From the NCBI GenBank assembly GCA_024138025.1, contig JAMXBD010004304.1:1-64000 (forward strand): a stretch of DNA of 64,000 nucleotides. The letters are read 5' to 3'. Shown here one piece after another: positions 22,282 to 34,899 of this stretch. The notes under the pieces are model-generated. The model made no database searches. It worked only from the letters and a program-made list of their open reading frames with translations, and was not told the DNA's origin. Positions within the stretch are counted from its first letter, which is position 1; every line of letters starts with the position of its first letter. The position numbers were made by a program, and so were the translations under genes. The DNA comes from Combretum micranthum (Eukaryota > Streptophyta > Magnoliopsida > Myrtales > Combretaceae).

Positions 22282-25200
22282 TTGAAAGGCTTTTGCCTTC
22301 AATTTTGTTACTGCCATAGGAATTGATTGAAACAAAGTGATTGTTATTATTATTATAATTATTATTATCTTAATCTTACCATGATCGAGAAGGCAAGAGA
22401 AGTAAAATATTACATAGTTGGAGCGATTATTTGGATCGGACTACTGTTTTCCGTAACTGAAACAGAATTGATATTTTGACTTTATTTATTACTATAGAAT
22501 AGCTATTCTCTTATTTGATTCGTAAGAAATTTTATTATTAGAAATATTTATTTGATATAATGTGGAATAGATAATGAATTTTTATTCCTTCCTGTTAGTA
22601 AAGAAATTATCATTCCTTATAAAAAAATATTTTAAAAAATATTCATACTTATAAAATAAATAAATTACTATTCATTTCCAATATTATTTAATTCCAGCAA
22701 ATCAAATGTGATTGCAGGCCATCCTCCTAATGACACTGTCCATTTAATTGAAAAACCTGTACCTAACTATGAACCTCCTTGGCACAAAGATACTTCTTCA
22801 TTCACCTCAGCTAACACAACTCATGTCACCAAATTCTATTTAAACCTCTGGCTCTAAAGCTAATATCTAATCCCACAACATTTAACGTTTATTTATTTGT
22901 ACTTTTAAGGACTTTTTCATCACGTTGCCATGATAGAAGGTAGCAATATTTTATTAGATTTACCACCTTAACTAGGATCAGTACAGAACATCTGAAAACA
23001 ACCCGAATTCAAATCCTCTATAGTAGGAATAACAAGTTGCTAGACCTAACTCTCCTCATAGCTAGCCACTTAAATTTTTATGGGAAGCTGCATCCTGCGG
23101 GTTCCTATTTTACCGTGTAGGTGTATGCCCCCTTCTTTTGTAGTAAATGGTTATTGCACTTGCCCTTTAAACTTCCTCTAGAACTACTACTAGACCATTG
23201 AATTTTCATAAATTAATGGTAGCAACTGAATTATTTGTAATTTTCTTTTTTTTTTTTTTTCCCTCTTATTCCCACCTTATAAGAAAAGATTTATTAAATA
23301 TCACATGCTGCTGTCCGAATGCATGTGTATAATGTGGTATTATTGGTGCTTACCAACAAATCGTTTTCATAAATCGTGTATAAGATGCATGAAGAGTATA
23401 ACAAGATCATCTCACAGCTCCATCACTGCCTTCTCTACCAACAGGCATAACTCTAGTGGACAAACTCAACTACTGAACACCTATCTACCACCTTACAAGC
23501 CTAACTGTACTAAAAACCTATTTGACAAAACCAAAATTTTTATATACATCTAATTTTTCAAGTGTTATGCTTAACTCTTTGATGTGTAAATCACATGCCC
23601 TAATATTCGGGAATTCTCCACCTTTCTCTAACACTAGTTTATATAGGACCTAGATTATAGGTATAAATCACTCATATATGGATAGGAATTTGTTATTCCT
23701 ATTTCATTTGTGTCCCAACGAATGAGTATTTAACACGTGTACAAAGTTAAAAAAAAATTCCTAAAATAATAAAGTAATAATTATATTTCAAGACACGTAT
23801 CAAATATTTATTTGCTGAAACATGAACGAAACACTATCGTGGAAACAACAAATTTTAATTTCTCATACTATCATGAGATAACTAAATATAAAACAAGACA
23901 ATTGGAGGGATGAGTTTGGCAAGGAAAGCTTCAAAAATCAATATAAAAAAACCACGGAAAAGGCTGTATTTAAATGCACTAATATAATAATATAGCTACG
24001 TGATTTATGCAACTTCTCAAAACAACACCTCACGATAGTCTTCTAGAATGTGCATAACCCTCCCCCCATTCACCACTTCATTGTGGGGATATGTATATCT
24101 AATTATAAGAAATCCAAACCCAGACATTGAACACAGAAGTTATTTAGGTACCAAAAAAAAAGAACAAAACAGGAAATTGACTAAATTCTTAGAATGCCAT
24201 CAAATGACTAGGACCCATTATACCTTTCCACTAACCCTTAGTGGTCGACCGCACATTGTGCCGATTGATAGGCGTATATGGACTCTACGCTCCGTCTTCT
24301 CCTTTCTCCTTGCACTTCATATTAATCCGAGTTTTGTATAAATCAAAATAGCAGGTCAATTAATATATATGGATCAATAAAATAATGAAGCAAAGTTAAA
24401 TACTATGACAATTGTGTAGCATACTTTTAAACTTCAAAGCCAAATATATTATCATTGTGTTAGTACATTTAACATGCTTTGAACTTTTTTGTTCAAGTCC
24501 CACATATTTTCTATGAAAAAATGAATCGCTCCCGAACCGTTCCAACTAGAAAGAGGCAATGGTTTCCAATTTTACCGAACATTCTCACTTTCTCCTTTTG
24601 CTTTTTAAGGAGAGATGTCTAATAAACATTATTAATCGTTGTTATCAATGAACTATACACATAAGTGAGTAGACTAAAACATATTAAACTTTGTCAATAA
24701 TAAACTTTGGTTTCTATGATATATAGACTAAAATATATAAAATTTTGTTAGTAGTAAGGTTTAGTTTTATATACGGATAAACTAAAATTTAACAATCCTT
24801 AGGGCAAATTGCAAATGACCTCCTAATGGTTTGATTAATTAGCAAATAATCCTTTGGTTGTAATTAATATTCCATACTTTGACTTGAAGCCAAAGGTATC
24901 CCCTCGAATATCTGAACTTGTATTTTAATACCTTTTAAATTCTATTTTCAGTGTGAATTTTGAACTTAAAAAACAAACATATATTAAATTGACAATTAAT
25001 CACAAACATAAATTATTAATCTGCAATAATCCATAAAAATTTAAAGAATATCTACACATTGAGATTTAGTGGGTCATGTTGGACTGACTTGAATGATTTT
25101 CATCAATAATTAATTTCATTCTATATAAATGAGTAGAAATTGATCCAGATTGATTAATAATTTAATTGCCTATCTTATGTTTTAATACAGATTCACCCTT

Positions 25201-25896
25201 GATCGAACCTTAAGATTCTTATATGCTGGCTATTGTGACAATGACCGAAACGTATAATTGCACTATAAGTTAATTACATCATGCTTAACAGATGGCCAAG
25301 GCGTCCCATGTGGCACCATCTGCTTAATCCGATTTCAAATTTTCAATCAATTATAGATCCATCATCAAAAGATCTTACGATGGAATAATGCCATATTACA
25401 CTATATATATTCTTCTAATTGGTTGCCAAGCTACAGCAAATAGGACGATCTTTCGTGCCATGAAATTCAGCATTAAGTGTTAAACCCCCTTCATTATTAA
25501 CGAGGCATAGTTGGTGGATTCCCCATCAACTCTTTTATCATTACATGGAAAACGGATTGTTTATTCATAATTTTCTTTCAAGTCACAACCATAATATATG
25601 TAGAGAGATAATAATGAGAGAATAATAATGAGATATCATCAACGGTTGTTTAATCAATAATAAAGACATGGTTTTCAGCATGATTATTATTATGATTATT
25701 CAATAAACACCGTCAAGAAAGCTACTAATGAAATACTAAATCCAATATAATCTCTCCCTTATCATCAAACACTAATATAAAAACATATTAAGGTACAATA
25801 ATGTTATAAATCCAATAAACATACGTGAAAAAAAACCAAAAAACACAAAAATCGAAGTAAACATATGTAGAGTGATTAACATATGACGTGTTCTTA

Positions 25897-28800
25897 TCAA
25901 GCCATTGAGACATAAGATTGTTTCTTCAGGTACTTCTCGAGTTCTGCCTCGTTACGCCTCACAAGATTCACTTTGAGTCCATGCTTCATGTACATTGTCA
26001 AGGCCAGCTTAGGCACCACGGGATGGCTTTTCACCACCTTCACGCGGTAGCGGGCCAGGATGGAGGCCGCCGCGAATTTCATCTGATAGTAGGCAAAGTC
26101 CTTGCCAAGGCAGAGCCGAGGTCCGCCGTTGAAAGCGGTGAATTTGTAGGCGGATTCGCTCATGAAGCGGCCGTCGCGCAACCACCTCTCGGGTTTGAAT
26201 TCCCTGCAATCCTTTCCCCATATTGCCTCCATACGTCCCATTGCATATATCACGTAGAGAACTTTTGTGCCCTTTTTCAATGTGGTCCCATCTGGGAACA
26301 CATCTTCTTCAACCACCTAAATGATGCAACAGTTGAATATGAGTCATATTTACTCGGGAATAGGAACTGAACATATGATCATCTTTCTAAGGCCAAACTT
26401 TTCCTTTATCACTGCATTAATATGAGGCTTTTGATATGGAAGCTTTTATTGTGACATCAAGGATACCGTTCAGTCAACCATTTAATGTTAAAATAAATAT
26501 AATAATTGAAATGTTAACTATTTTAATAATTTAATCACGATTAGGTATGGTTAGACTTATTAAAAAGTGACCGGATCGATCTATCAAAATTAATAACGGA
26601 TCATAGAATTTTTCATGGATTCCTAAGTAAAAGATTTCATTTTTTGAGGTCCTCACATATTTAGAGAGGTCCTAAGACTTATCAGGTTCTTTATAAAGAA
26701 CACAAAAAGTGAGTTTTTTATATTATATTTTATTATTATGTAAAAAAAAATATTTAATAAAAGTAAATGAAACCCATAAAAGTATAAAAAAAATGAAAAA
26801 ACTTAATTGAAGAAAGTTATAGATAAAATGGTGAAATTCCTAAAGAGAAAAGCTTTTTAAGATGATGACGTGGTACCTGAACGATCTAGTGAAGAAAATT
26901 TTGGAGGTGGGTATTCAAAAGATAATTATTTGGTTTTGTTAAGGATTGTTTTTAGAAATTTGTTGAGGATTTAAAAGTGAAATCCAATTTTTGCAAAAAA
27001 TAAATGGTTACGCACTTAAAAAAAAGTGTAATAAAATATATATTTTTTAATTTTTATGTTGAAATAATAAACTTAACTAGGATATAAATTAGGTAAGTGG
27101 AGGCATCAAATGGTCTCACTCTCATAAATGCCAATGAAGCCAAAAGGAGAAAAATCAGAGTAACCTTCCATCTTACCAGATTTGTCAAGTTCTATGTATA
27201 AAATAAAAGAGGTGTCCTGTGTGTCGAAAGGACAGTCATAAAAGAGCATGCGAAAATAAAGGTAACAAATTTAAGCAAGTTTATTAGTCCTCTGGTTATT
27301 AATATTCGAACCAGCTCGAATTTGGTTTATTTATTGAAACCTAAATTACATGGACTTATTTATTTATTATTAAAAAAAATGTAAAAACTATTAGTTTGGT
27401 ATCTTTTTTTTTCCAACAAAAAGAAGTTCACGCGTCATAGAAACCAAGCAGGGTTAGGTAAACAAGAACATCACAATATCACACCTGGACTAGATGTTTG
27501 ACTACATAAATTCATCAAATAGCGCTGATGATCACTGTCACTCCTTAAATTATCTGAACTCCTCATTTTACGAAATGCCATCTTCAACGCACCCCCTCCC
27601 GCAAATAAAATAATTAATTAAATAAATAAAAGTAGCAAGATGGAAAGATTCGGTTTTTATACAATTTTTATATTCAGAGCATTAACACCTTCATATGTTT
27701 CAAGAAAAAAAAGAGAGTAAACATAATATTCGCGTAGGCTAAAAAATAGTAAAAATTTATTTGTGTTATGCTCTATTTAATGTAGTAAACAATGTTTCAA
27801 ACTCTTGTAGACATTAGTCTGTTCAAGGTAAATATAATAATCGGTAATTATGAACAATGTCCTCACAAAAGGGGAAAAAAATATTTTTTTGAAAGAAAAA
27901 ATATTTTCATCATTAATTATTTATTGGTGCTTCCTTATCTACTATTGTGAAAACAAATTAGTATGGATATGAAGCTCCTAAGATTACTTTTTTTTAAAAT
28001 TTAAAGTTAGAGCCAAATGATTGATAATTTATCTAATTAATTGATATATCATACGATATTACTAAAATACTATCATTCTTGTTTTTATTTTATCTGAGTA
28101 CATGTGATAATATTTTAAAAGACTAAATTAGAATATTAATATTTTAGAAATCTATTTCGATTGGTATGGAATATATAGTAATATTAATCAAAAAGCTTTA
28201 ACCATAAAAACAAAGATCAGGAAACATTTTATTTGAAATCAACACAGCATTAGTTCAATCATTGAATTTTACCTCCTTGTGATCGATAGGGACAGAAGGA
28301 TACAACCTAAGACCCTCGGACAAGGCAGCCTGTAAATAATCCATCTTCTTAATTTCCTCAGGCTTGAACACCAGCGGAGTCTCGAACTTCTTCCCATCGT
28401 CTCTTTCACTCACAATCCTGCATATTTCACCTACAATCCTATCTTCCACAGGGTTCTTGTCCAGAAGCCAGAAAAACCAGCTTAATGCTACCGAAGAAGT
28501 GTCCCTTCCAGCAAGTATGAAATTCACACAAATATCGCGTAGGAACTTGTCAGAAAATGCCTGTCCTTTTTCATCTCTCAATCCCATGAACACCGTCAAG
28601 ATGTCTGATCTTTCTTTCTTGTCATTGGATTGAGTCGCCAGTTCTTTCTTCCTTGTTCTAATGACTCTTCGGCGAATTCGTCCACCCCTTTTATGGACTG
28701 CTTTAGCTTCTTCTCCATGCCGATGTTAAGCGACTTCATGGCCTTCCATATGCATGTTGGGGTCACGAACCGGAGCACGGTGGCCTCCGTTGCGTCTTCG

Positions 28801-29502
28801 AACGCCCGGGCGAAGGGTATTTCGGGCAAACCTGGGCGGAGACAACCTGGGTCGACTCCGAAGGCGATCATGCATACGTTGTCGAAAGTGAGCCTGAGAA
28901 GCACGTCTTGTAGATCAACTGGGACGGATTGTTTCACGGACTCTTCTAGCACCGGCAACAAGCGTGCATGAACAAGTTCGAACAGTGACTCGGTCGTAAG
29001 CTGTCGGAATTTGGCTGAATGGAACTCAATGCTAGCGGTTTTACGCTGTCTTTGCCACGTCTCGTCATCGGCGTTGAATATGCCGTCGCCGAGGAGATCC
29101 CGGACGTTGTCCCGGAAGTACTCTCCTTTCGGGAAGTTCGAAAATTTAGTCTTGAGAAGGTGCTCCAAGTTCCTAGGATCCGCGGTGACAACACAATTGA
29201 GGGAGCTAAACCATGGTCCTTTGAAACGGAAAGTGCCGTTTTGGCGGCAAACAACCTCGGAGATGTACTCGTACATGTCAGTCTGAAGGCCGGCCACCAA
29301 GGATGGCAGCATGCCCAGGACAGGCCAAACGGGAAAGCCATGGCGTTTTTTCTGCCTAAGCGAATGAATTGTCACAAAGACAATAGGGCAAGGAAAACTT
29401 CTAGTATTTGTACTTGTTGAATGATATGAATCGCTGCAACAGCAGGTTCCCAGTAGTTCCATGGTAGGACGAGGACGAGGAAGTGGTGTTGAATAGGTTC
29501 AT
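25897..29502 (-). CDS. CYP86B1: Cytochrome P450, CYP86B1-like fatty acid omega-hydroxylase (exons 29502-28273 and 26316-25897; frameshifted)
   Basis: ER-anchored P450 of the CYP86 clan. Arabidopsis CYP86B1 omega-hydroxylates very-long-chain acyl groups for suberin. Nearly the whole protein matches that family: TIHSLRQKKRHG after an N-terminal hydrophobic anchor, then DETWQRQRKTASIEFHSAKF (C-helix). The I-helix oxygen-binding AGRDTSS, the K-helix EGLR, FKPERW, and the heme loop FNGGPRLCLG with the cysteine ligand follow. Two exons give about 550 codons, near the usual 559. Exon 1 ends AAGGAG|GT and exon 2 follows AG|GTGG, giving HKE-VVEEDVF without loss. Three single-base deletions in exon 1 (near 29413, 29376-29378 and 28665) shift the frame; each lies where one extra base of a short G or T run would restore family-like text. 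Start chosen at 29502, whose frame leads into the anchor; an in-frame ATG at 29535 is possible. Coding GC is far above the flanks. Pseudogene or assembly error remains open. Confidence 0.93.
26317..28272 (-). other. Intron of the CYP86B1-like gene (1956 bp, phase 0)
   Basis: Donor GTAAAATTC follows codon GAG at 28273, and the acceptor is CATCATTTAG before 26316. GT-AG rule and phase 0 are met. The intron is AT-rich (poly-T near 27400-27412, several T-runs) and I see no complete transposon in it. Confidence 0.9.
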
Positions 29503-29740
29503 GGTGATGGTATTGGCAAGAAAGTAGAATTGCATGATATGATAAAATTTTTTTAAGCTAAGTGTGATTGTGGTGGTGGTGTTGAAGTTATAAGAGGAGT
29601 GGAAGCATTTGTAGTGTTTTCTTGGCGTGCATGAATTATGACCAAGCGGTTCGATTTGGTGAGCTGAAAGTATGGCTGCTTTTCCTTGTGAATAACTGAA
29701 TTAAATGGTACTTTTCTTAAAAGTCTACAAGAATTTGTTA

Positions 29741-29748
29741 TATTTATA
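29741..29748 (-). promoter_or_regulatory. TATA box of the CYP86B1-like gene
   Basis: The minus strand reads CCTATAAATA at 29741-29750, about 240 bases upstream of the ATG at 29502. A TATA box here would place transcription start around 29710 and give a 5' leader of roughly 210 bases. Other AT-rich strings exist, but this is the best match to plant consensus. Confidence 0.6.
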
Positions 29749-29869
29749 GGAAAAGTTGAGTTTGTGTTTTGTTTTTTATATTTTTTCCTAGATTTGAGTA
29801 TGTTGGTGTATGAGTGTAGGCTGTGAATTGCTTGTTAATGTTAAACTTTACAATTAAAAAAATAGGTGG

Positions 29870-31800
29870 GGGTTTTACTTATAGAGACTAGGGAGAGACA
29901 AGTGGGTATGACGGATTACCTACGTTCTATTATTTGCCGCAGGATTCTTATGTTTTGCTTAATTGGTTCAGAAACCTGAGATTAGTTTCCTGTGGACGTA
30001 TAAAATTGGAAAAAATAAATATATATGTTGGTGGTTTATGGTGGCCAACGATAATTACATGTTACATGCTATGGGAAGGTAGCGATTTGACTAGCACTAG
30101 TCACATGTTCACAAACTTATTAGAGCTTTTCTAGTGTCTATATGAAAGTGAGGAAGTATAAAAATGTTGGTGGTTTATGGTGGCCAAGAATTACATATTC
30201 CATGCTTTGACAAGGTTGCAATATAATTAAAAATACATCTTTTAAACGTATTTTAATCTTTCTATACTTTCTTAAAGTTTATATATCCATCAAGTATGAT
30301 GGGTCGTTAAAATTATAAGGAAAAAAAAAAAAGATCACATTATAGTAATATTACATTATATTTAATAATCTAGTCAAATTTAACCATCGGTTTGTGACTT
30401 TGAAGAAAAATTATGAGTAACACTTTAATGGATCTAGATTCATACATATTTGGGATAGTTATAAATACAACCTTCAAACTAATAATCACTATAGAGATAG
30501 AGTTCTTAAACTTTTAAAATGTAATTGTCTTTTCTGATAACTTTAAAATGTGCAAATAGTTATGAAAATTACTCAAGTTATGGGGAAATTAGTAATCATA
30601 TAGGAATTATTTACATATTTTTAGAGATTATAATAAGATTAAATTATACTTAAAAGTTTAAGCAACCTATCAATACCTAATAACAAATAATTTAAGAAAG
30701 TATATTTGCAATTTGTTCAATAATCTTTTTCCCGTAATTATTCTAAGTAATCCTGTCCACCTATATATCATATCATATGTATGTCCACTAGAAAGGTACA
30801 ATCATAAAATGATTAATGAAATTATATCTTAAGAGCTATTCAGACAGAAAAAATATCCACATGTATGTATACATAGTGAGTAACTATTAATTATACTTTA
30901 ATATATGAATAAGATAGTGGATAGTTTTTAAAATAACTACCATTTATACCATCACGTATTGAAATATCATTAATAATTCCTTACCATTTGCAAACGCAAT
31001 GCCCGCTCAAATTTTTCTCATATGAAAACGAAAAATACATGTATGCTGGTTGTTTAAGGTGGCCAACAAATACATTATTAAATTGCTTCGACAAGTTGGC
31101 TATTTCGTTATTAGCAGTATGTATATCTATACATATATGTACAGCGGGGCCATTATGCATTAATAATTGTTAACATATCTTTTGCATTTTTAGCCAGTTA
31201 CAGTATAACTTTCTGAGCTTGATAATATGGCTTATCATAATAACTTTTAAAAATATATAAATAATCTTCAAATCCTTGCTTGAATGCAGAAAGTTATATA
31301 GAATCAGCAATGTTTTGTTTAGACATCCTTTGCACATTTTAAAAGTTACAGAAAGAAATAGAATCATATTTAAGTTTAAAAAATCTATATATAGCTGAAT
31401 GATAATATCAGAAATGTATTTGTAAATTACATTTATATTTCCTTTTAATTTCGAAGAATTCGGCCACCTATAATATATTTGCATGTCCACTTGAGAAGTA
31501 TTATCATATAACGGTTGGTAAAATTATATGATAGATTGACCAAGATATTGATTTAGTTGATATTTCTTCTTGTATGGATCGGGGTAAAGTAAAACCAGGA
31601 CAAAAAAGACAGCGGATAAATTGTGATGCCGTGTTGTATGATACTTAGAGAACCTCAAATGATAAAATTTCTTCAGTAAATTAATATGAAGAGCGTGCTT
31701 TTTGACAATGGATGCATTCATAGTTGCCTATACTTTGAAGGAAGTAGAAAAATCAACAACTTGCCGTGAAAGGATTAGTGGATTCTTAGACTTACTTAAA
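29870..31800. repeat. Diverged direct repeats upstream of the P450
   Basis: A block GTTGGTGGTTTATGGTGGCC occurs at about 30027 and 30163, with a third copy (CTGGTTGTTTAAGGTGGCC) at about 31045. Each is followed by an ACAT and a TGCT/TTCGACAAG-like tail. A second block, CCACCTATATATCATAT...TGTCCACT, at about 30757 recurs as CCACCTATAATATATTTGC...GTCCACTTG at about 31465. The order is preserved, so an old segmental tandem duplication or a minisatellite-like unit is likely. No coding sequence. Confidence 0.6.
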
Positions 31801-31819
31801 TTGGTGGAGCTAAGGATGA

Positions 31820-32040
31820 TCATCGCGGCTAAAACAGGCATACAGAGCGTCCAAGTACATATCCCCATCCCCATAGACGGGGCCTACCTGCGACCCACTC
31901 CTAATCCGAATCGGCGGAGTCTCAGGCCAGGAGCCCGTCCGGTGTGGCCGGGTATGAACCGGCAAGAGAACTAGTTCTATACAAGTTCACCAGCTACGAA
32001 CTATTGATCCACCAGGTCCGTCTAGTTCGAGTGATAGAAA
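31820..32040 (-). mobile_element. Candidate tRNA-derived SINE
   Basis: An island of high GC in AT-rich DNA. The minus strand carries GGTTCATACCC, close to the RNA polymerase III B box (GGTTCRANNCC), about 35 bases after TAGCTGGTGAAC, a weak A-box candidate. A poly-A run at 32042-32055 adjoins its head rather than its tail, which is unusual. No tRNA fold is seen, so it is not a tRNA gene. Confidence 0.35.
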
Positions 32041-32187
32041 TTAAAAAAAAAAAAAATCAATAAGATGAATAAATATGAAAAAAAGTAATGTAAAAATTTA
32101 AAAAGTATATAATATTACATTATTTTCTATGTAAATAGAAATTATTTATTATCTATTTACAACATATAATGTGTTGTTGATAATAAT

Positions 32188-32628
32188 TAGAGGTGCAAAT
32201 GAATCAAACCGATTCATAAACTAATTAAGCTCAGCTCGATGTTTACTCAACTTGATTTGAGAATAGCCAAACCGAGCTCCAACTCGAGCTACTTGAGTGG
32301 TTTATGTAGCCAAGCTCGAGCTTCCTATGTTCAGCTCAATTAGCTCCCGAGCCTAATAAAGCTCTATCGAGTTCAAATCGAGTATAAATATTAATTGAAT
32401 TAAATCGGGTTTGACTATTAATATTATTTAAATTAGAATTTAAAATATTTTTTTAATGTAAGTCGAGCCTAAATAAGCTCAACCGAGTCGAAGTTGAGCT
32501 TATATAACATTACTTCAAGCCAAACTCGAGCTTAAAATTTTAAATTCAGGCAAGCTCAAGCTTTGAAATTTTGAGTCAAGCTCGAGCTCAAACTTGTATC
32601 GTCTTGACTCAACTTATTTGTAGTCCTA
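32188..32628. mobile_element. hAT-type MITE with 8-bp target duplication
   Basis: Left end TAGAGGTGCAAATGA and right end TTATTTGTAGTCCTA are imperfect inverted repeats. Flanks ATAATAAT (32180-32187) and ATAATAAC (32629-32636) form a 7/8 duplication. The interior is full of inverted GCTCGAGCT-type words, giving strong fold-back potential. No coding capacity, so it would need a transposase from elsewhere. Confidence 0.8.
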
Positions 32629-32944
32629 ATAATAACACACGGAATAAATATAATTTAAAAACAATATCTATTTGTTTTACATATAACACCACCAAGAGAA
32701 CAATCCTACTTTTAAATAATGTGGAACTACTTTTTCCTTTGTAACCTCTTTCATAGGATTACTTTAGTCTATTATCAGTAATATTTTAACTCAAATAAGA
32801 TATACTTATGTATAAATAAATGTACATTTTTTTATAATTTTATATGAAAATGAGCTAAAAAATATATTATGCTTATACACAATTTACATTTTAAGTCTAA
32901 ATTTTAATTTTAAATAAAAAATTTTCTTATTTAATTTATTTTTT

Positions 32945-33090
32945 TTAAAAAAGGCCAGATGGATTCGATCTAGGACCCTACAAGTCAACAATTTAGGTTT
33001 GCCCCCAACACTTACCAGGATGGCTCGGGTCCAAATTTCTAGCCTCTTTCCATGGGATGTCTACTTCTAAGGACTACGCTAGTATGTAAT
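32945..33090 (-). mobile_element. Weak SINE-like fragment
   Basis: A GC-richer segment whose minus strand contains AGATCGAATCC (similar to a B box) after a TGGTAAGTGTTGG stretch (possible A box). It ends in an A/T-rich homopolymer at about 32930-32950. Tentative. Confidence 0.25.
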
Positions 33091-33318
33091 TTACTATAAT
33101 TAAGGTTAACTACTGGTGTAACAAGTTCTATTTTATTATGATTAACTTAACTAGAATGTGATGGTACTTTAGTTGTTGAGGAATCTTTTAGTGTAACAAT
33201 TTGGATTTCATCAAAACTCCAAGATTAAGAATATTCAATAGAAAAAGTACTTTCGAAGATAGATGACTTATTAGAAAAAACATACCATACCAAGCAAATA
33301 ATATATCAACATGCAAAA

Positions 33319-34882
33319 TGGTGGGTGTCGAATCTAACAAATGTAAATTCCTACTCTAAGATTTTTATATAGTAGTGAGCAGGGTCGTATCTACAGAGAT
33401 TGGTAAAAGAAAAGGCAGGGAGGGGAAGGGGGAAGATTGTGAAATCAAAGAAAAATAATTATATCTAAAAGAAGCAAACACAGTTTAAGAGTTAATTCAA
33501 TATCAAAGGATTCCTAACCAAAGGTATTATCATAACTCAGTTTATAGAATTGATCATTAATGCAAAAATCTTTGTTCTTTATCTCGGAAAAATTGATTAT
33601 GGCTATTAATAAACTCTAACAACCTATCTCACCTTACTTTTTTTTATAATTAAAACAAGCTCTTTGATTATTTCCCTTTTTGACTAAACAAGCTCTTAGA
33701 GTTTAAGTTATCAAAAGCATGAAAAACAAGAGAGACAATCAATTCTGACCAACAAATTAAACGCTTGACCTATTTAGATCAGATTATATATCCTCATAAC
33801 ATAAATCAATTACCTATCTCATAATCATTCATGTTATTATGTCACAAATATTAGAACAATTAAATAATTATGGATTTAATATTCTAATTGACATATTATC
33901 ACCTAACTAATTGAAAAAATGGATCCTAATTTGCATCAATCAAACGAGATCACAACAACAAAAAGATAAGAGGATGCACAAATACCAAAACAAGAACAAA
34001 GACAAAACAATTCAATTCGATCTCATAATTCTTGAAGAACCGAGTCTTGTATCAATTCTTTGGCTAGAAAATAATAATTTAACCACTCATTTTCATACAA
34101 AATTTTCTCTTTTCTAGGGTTTCTGTAATGTCTAAGGGATGAAAACAAATCAGATCTAGTCGCACATCTTATACACAAAACTTGGAGTTTGAACAGCCAC
34201 AATGTACATCGCAGTTACTCAATGTACGCTGCCGGTGTTCAATGTTGATTCACATCCGAGGGGGAAACACTGCCAGCTTTCTTCTTTAAACTGTCAGCGT
34301 AGGGTCTACACTGGTGTCTAAACCGACAGTGTAGAATCAAATCTACTTGGCGTATGTTGTTTATCAAAATATCTAAGAAGGTAACACCGGCAGTGTTTGA
34401 GATGATGTTGGAGATAGCCATAATAATTTGAGTTTGTAGACATGCAAGGCCGGCTATACTCCGACGGTGTTGATTCTTAGATTGCCGGTGTAGGTTGCAA
34501 TACATTAAACACTAGAGAAGATTTGTCATGAACACCGGCACTGTAGTAAGCGGGTTTAATGTTTTTGCTTTTGCACACACTTTACACCGGCGGTGTAGAA
34601 CTTCCAGGAGCCGGCATACAATTGCAGAATTAAAGGCTGATGTTTCTTGTTATCTAAGCTGACGATGTTTGTTCTATTTTGGCAGGTGTTAGTTTATTCA
34701 ATTTCCAAACTTGCATGAAACTTCTCCAAACTTGTTCTAATTGCAATATAATTCCTTTAAGACCTAAAATTTAAGTACCAATTTCTCACGATTTATACAA
34801 AATCCACAACAATTTAGCATGATTTGTTCAATGAAAGATTTGAGTATAATTTGTCTTTATCACAAAATTTTAGAACATCACA
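33319..34882 (+). mobile_element. Ty3/Gypsy (Tat/Ogre-like) LTR
   Basis: Begins TGGTGGGTGTCGAATC. About 60 bases in it has the GAGCAGGGTCGTATCTACAG phrase that I associate with this class of plant Gypsy LTRs. It ends near ...ACATCACA at 34882. TAGTATCAAAGTGG at about 34885-34898 resembles a tRNA-Met primer site. The internal array at 34203-34690 resembles that of the LTR at 1-1315. ORFs inside are short and unsupported. Ends are approximate. Confidence 0.55.
34203..34690. repeat. GC-rich word array (CACCGGCAGTGTTTG type)
   Basis: Irregular copies of CCGGCAGTGT or CCGGCGGTGTAG and their complements, for example at 34210, 34386, 34450, 34484, 34536, 34586 and 34612. They share the core with 618-1165 and with 3525-3835. 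Confidence 0.7.
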
Positions 34883-34899
34883 AGTAGTATCAAAGTGGT

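Larger units (their letters stand above)
22000..25890. other. Non-coding DNA downstream of the P450 gene
   Basis: No supported gene. It holds a palindrome pair, a (TA)n run at 22187-22208, a G-run cluster and a poly-T at about 23245-23260. Possible MITE remnants lie near 22440-22720, 22925-23160 and 24640-24910. None has both ends clear enough to call. ORFs 23305-23553 and 24048-24341 have no domain signature. Confidence 0.5.

Noticed and set aside
22440..22720. MITE with GAATAGCTATTC-type end
   Set aside because: Only one plausible end is seen; the other end and a duplication could not be matched.
24048..24341. 97-codon ORF on plus
   Set aside because: No recognisable motif, ordinary AT-rich surroundings, no promoter or relatives seen; probably chance.
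25918..26370. 150-codon plus-strand ORF opposite P450 exon 2
   Set aside because: Antisense shadow; the minus strand has the heme-binding loop and perfect family match.
28364..29420. Several antisense ORFs of 89-133 codons over the P450 exon
   Set aside because: They are frame shadows of a GC-rich coding exon, with no domain of their own.
31820..32040. tRNA gene
   Set aside because: A B-box-like string is present, but no cloverleaf with acceptor and anticodon stems can be folded.
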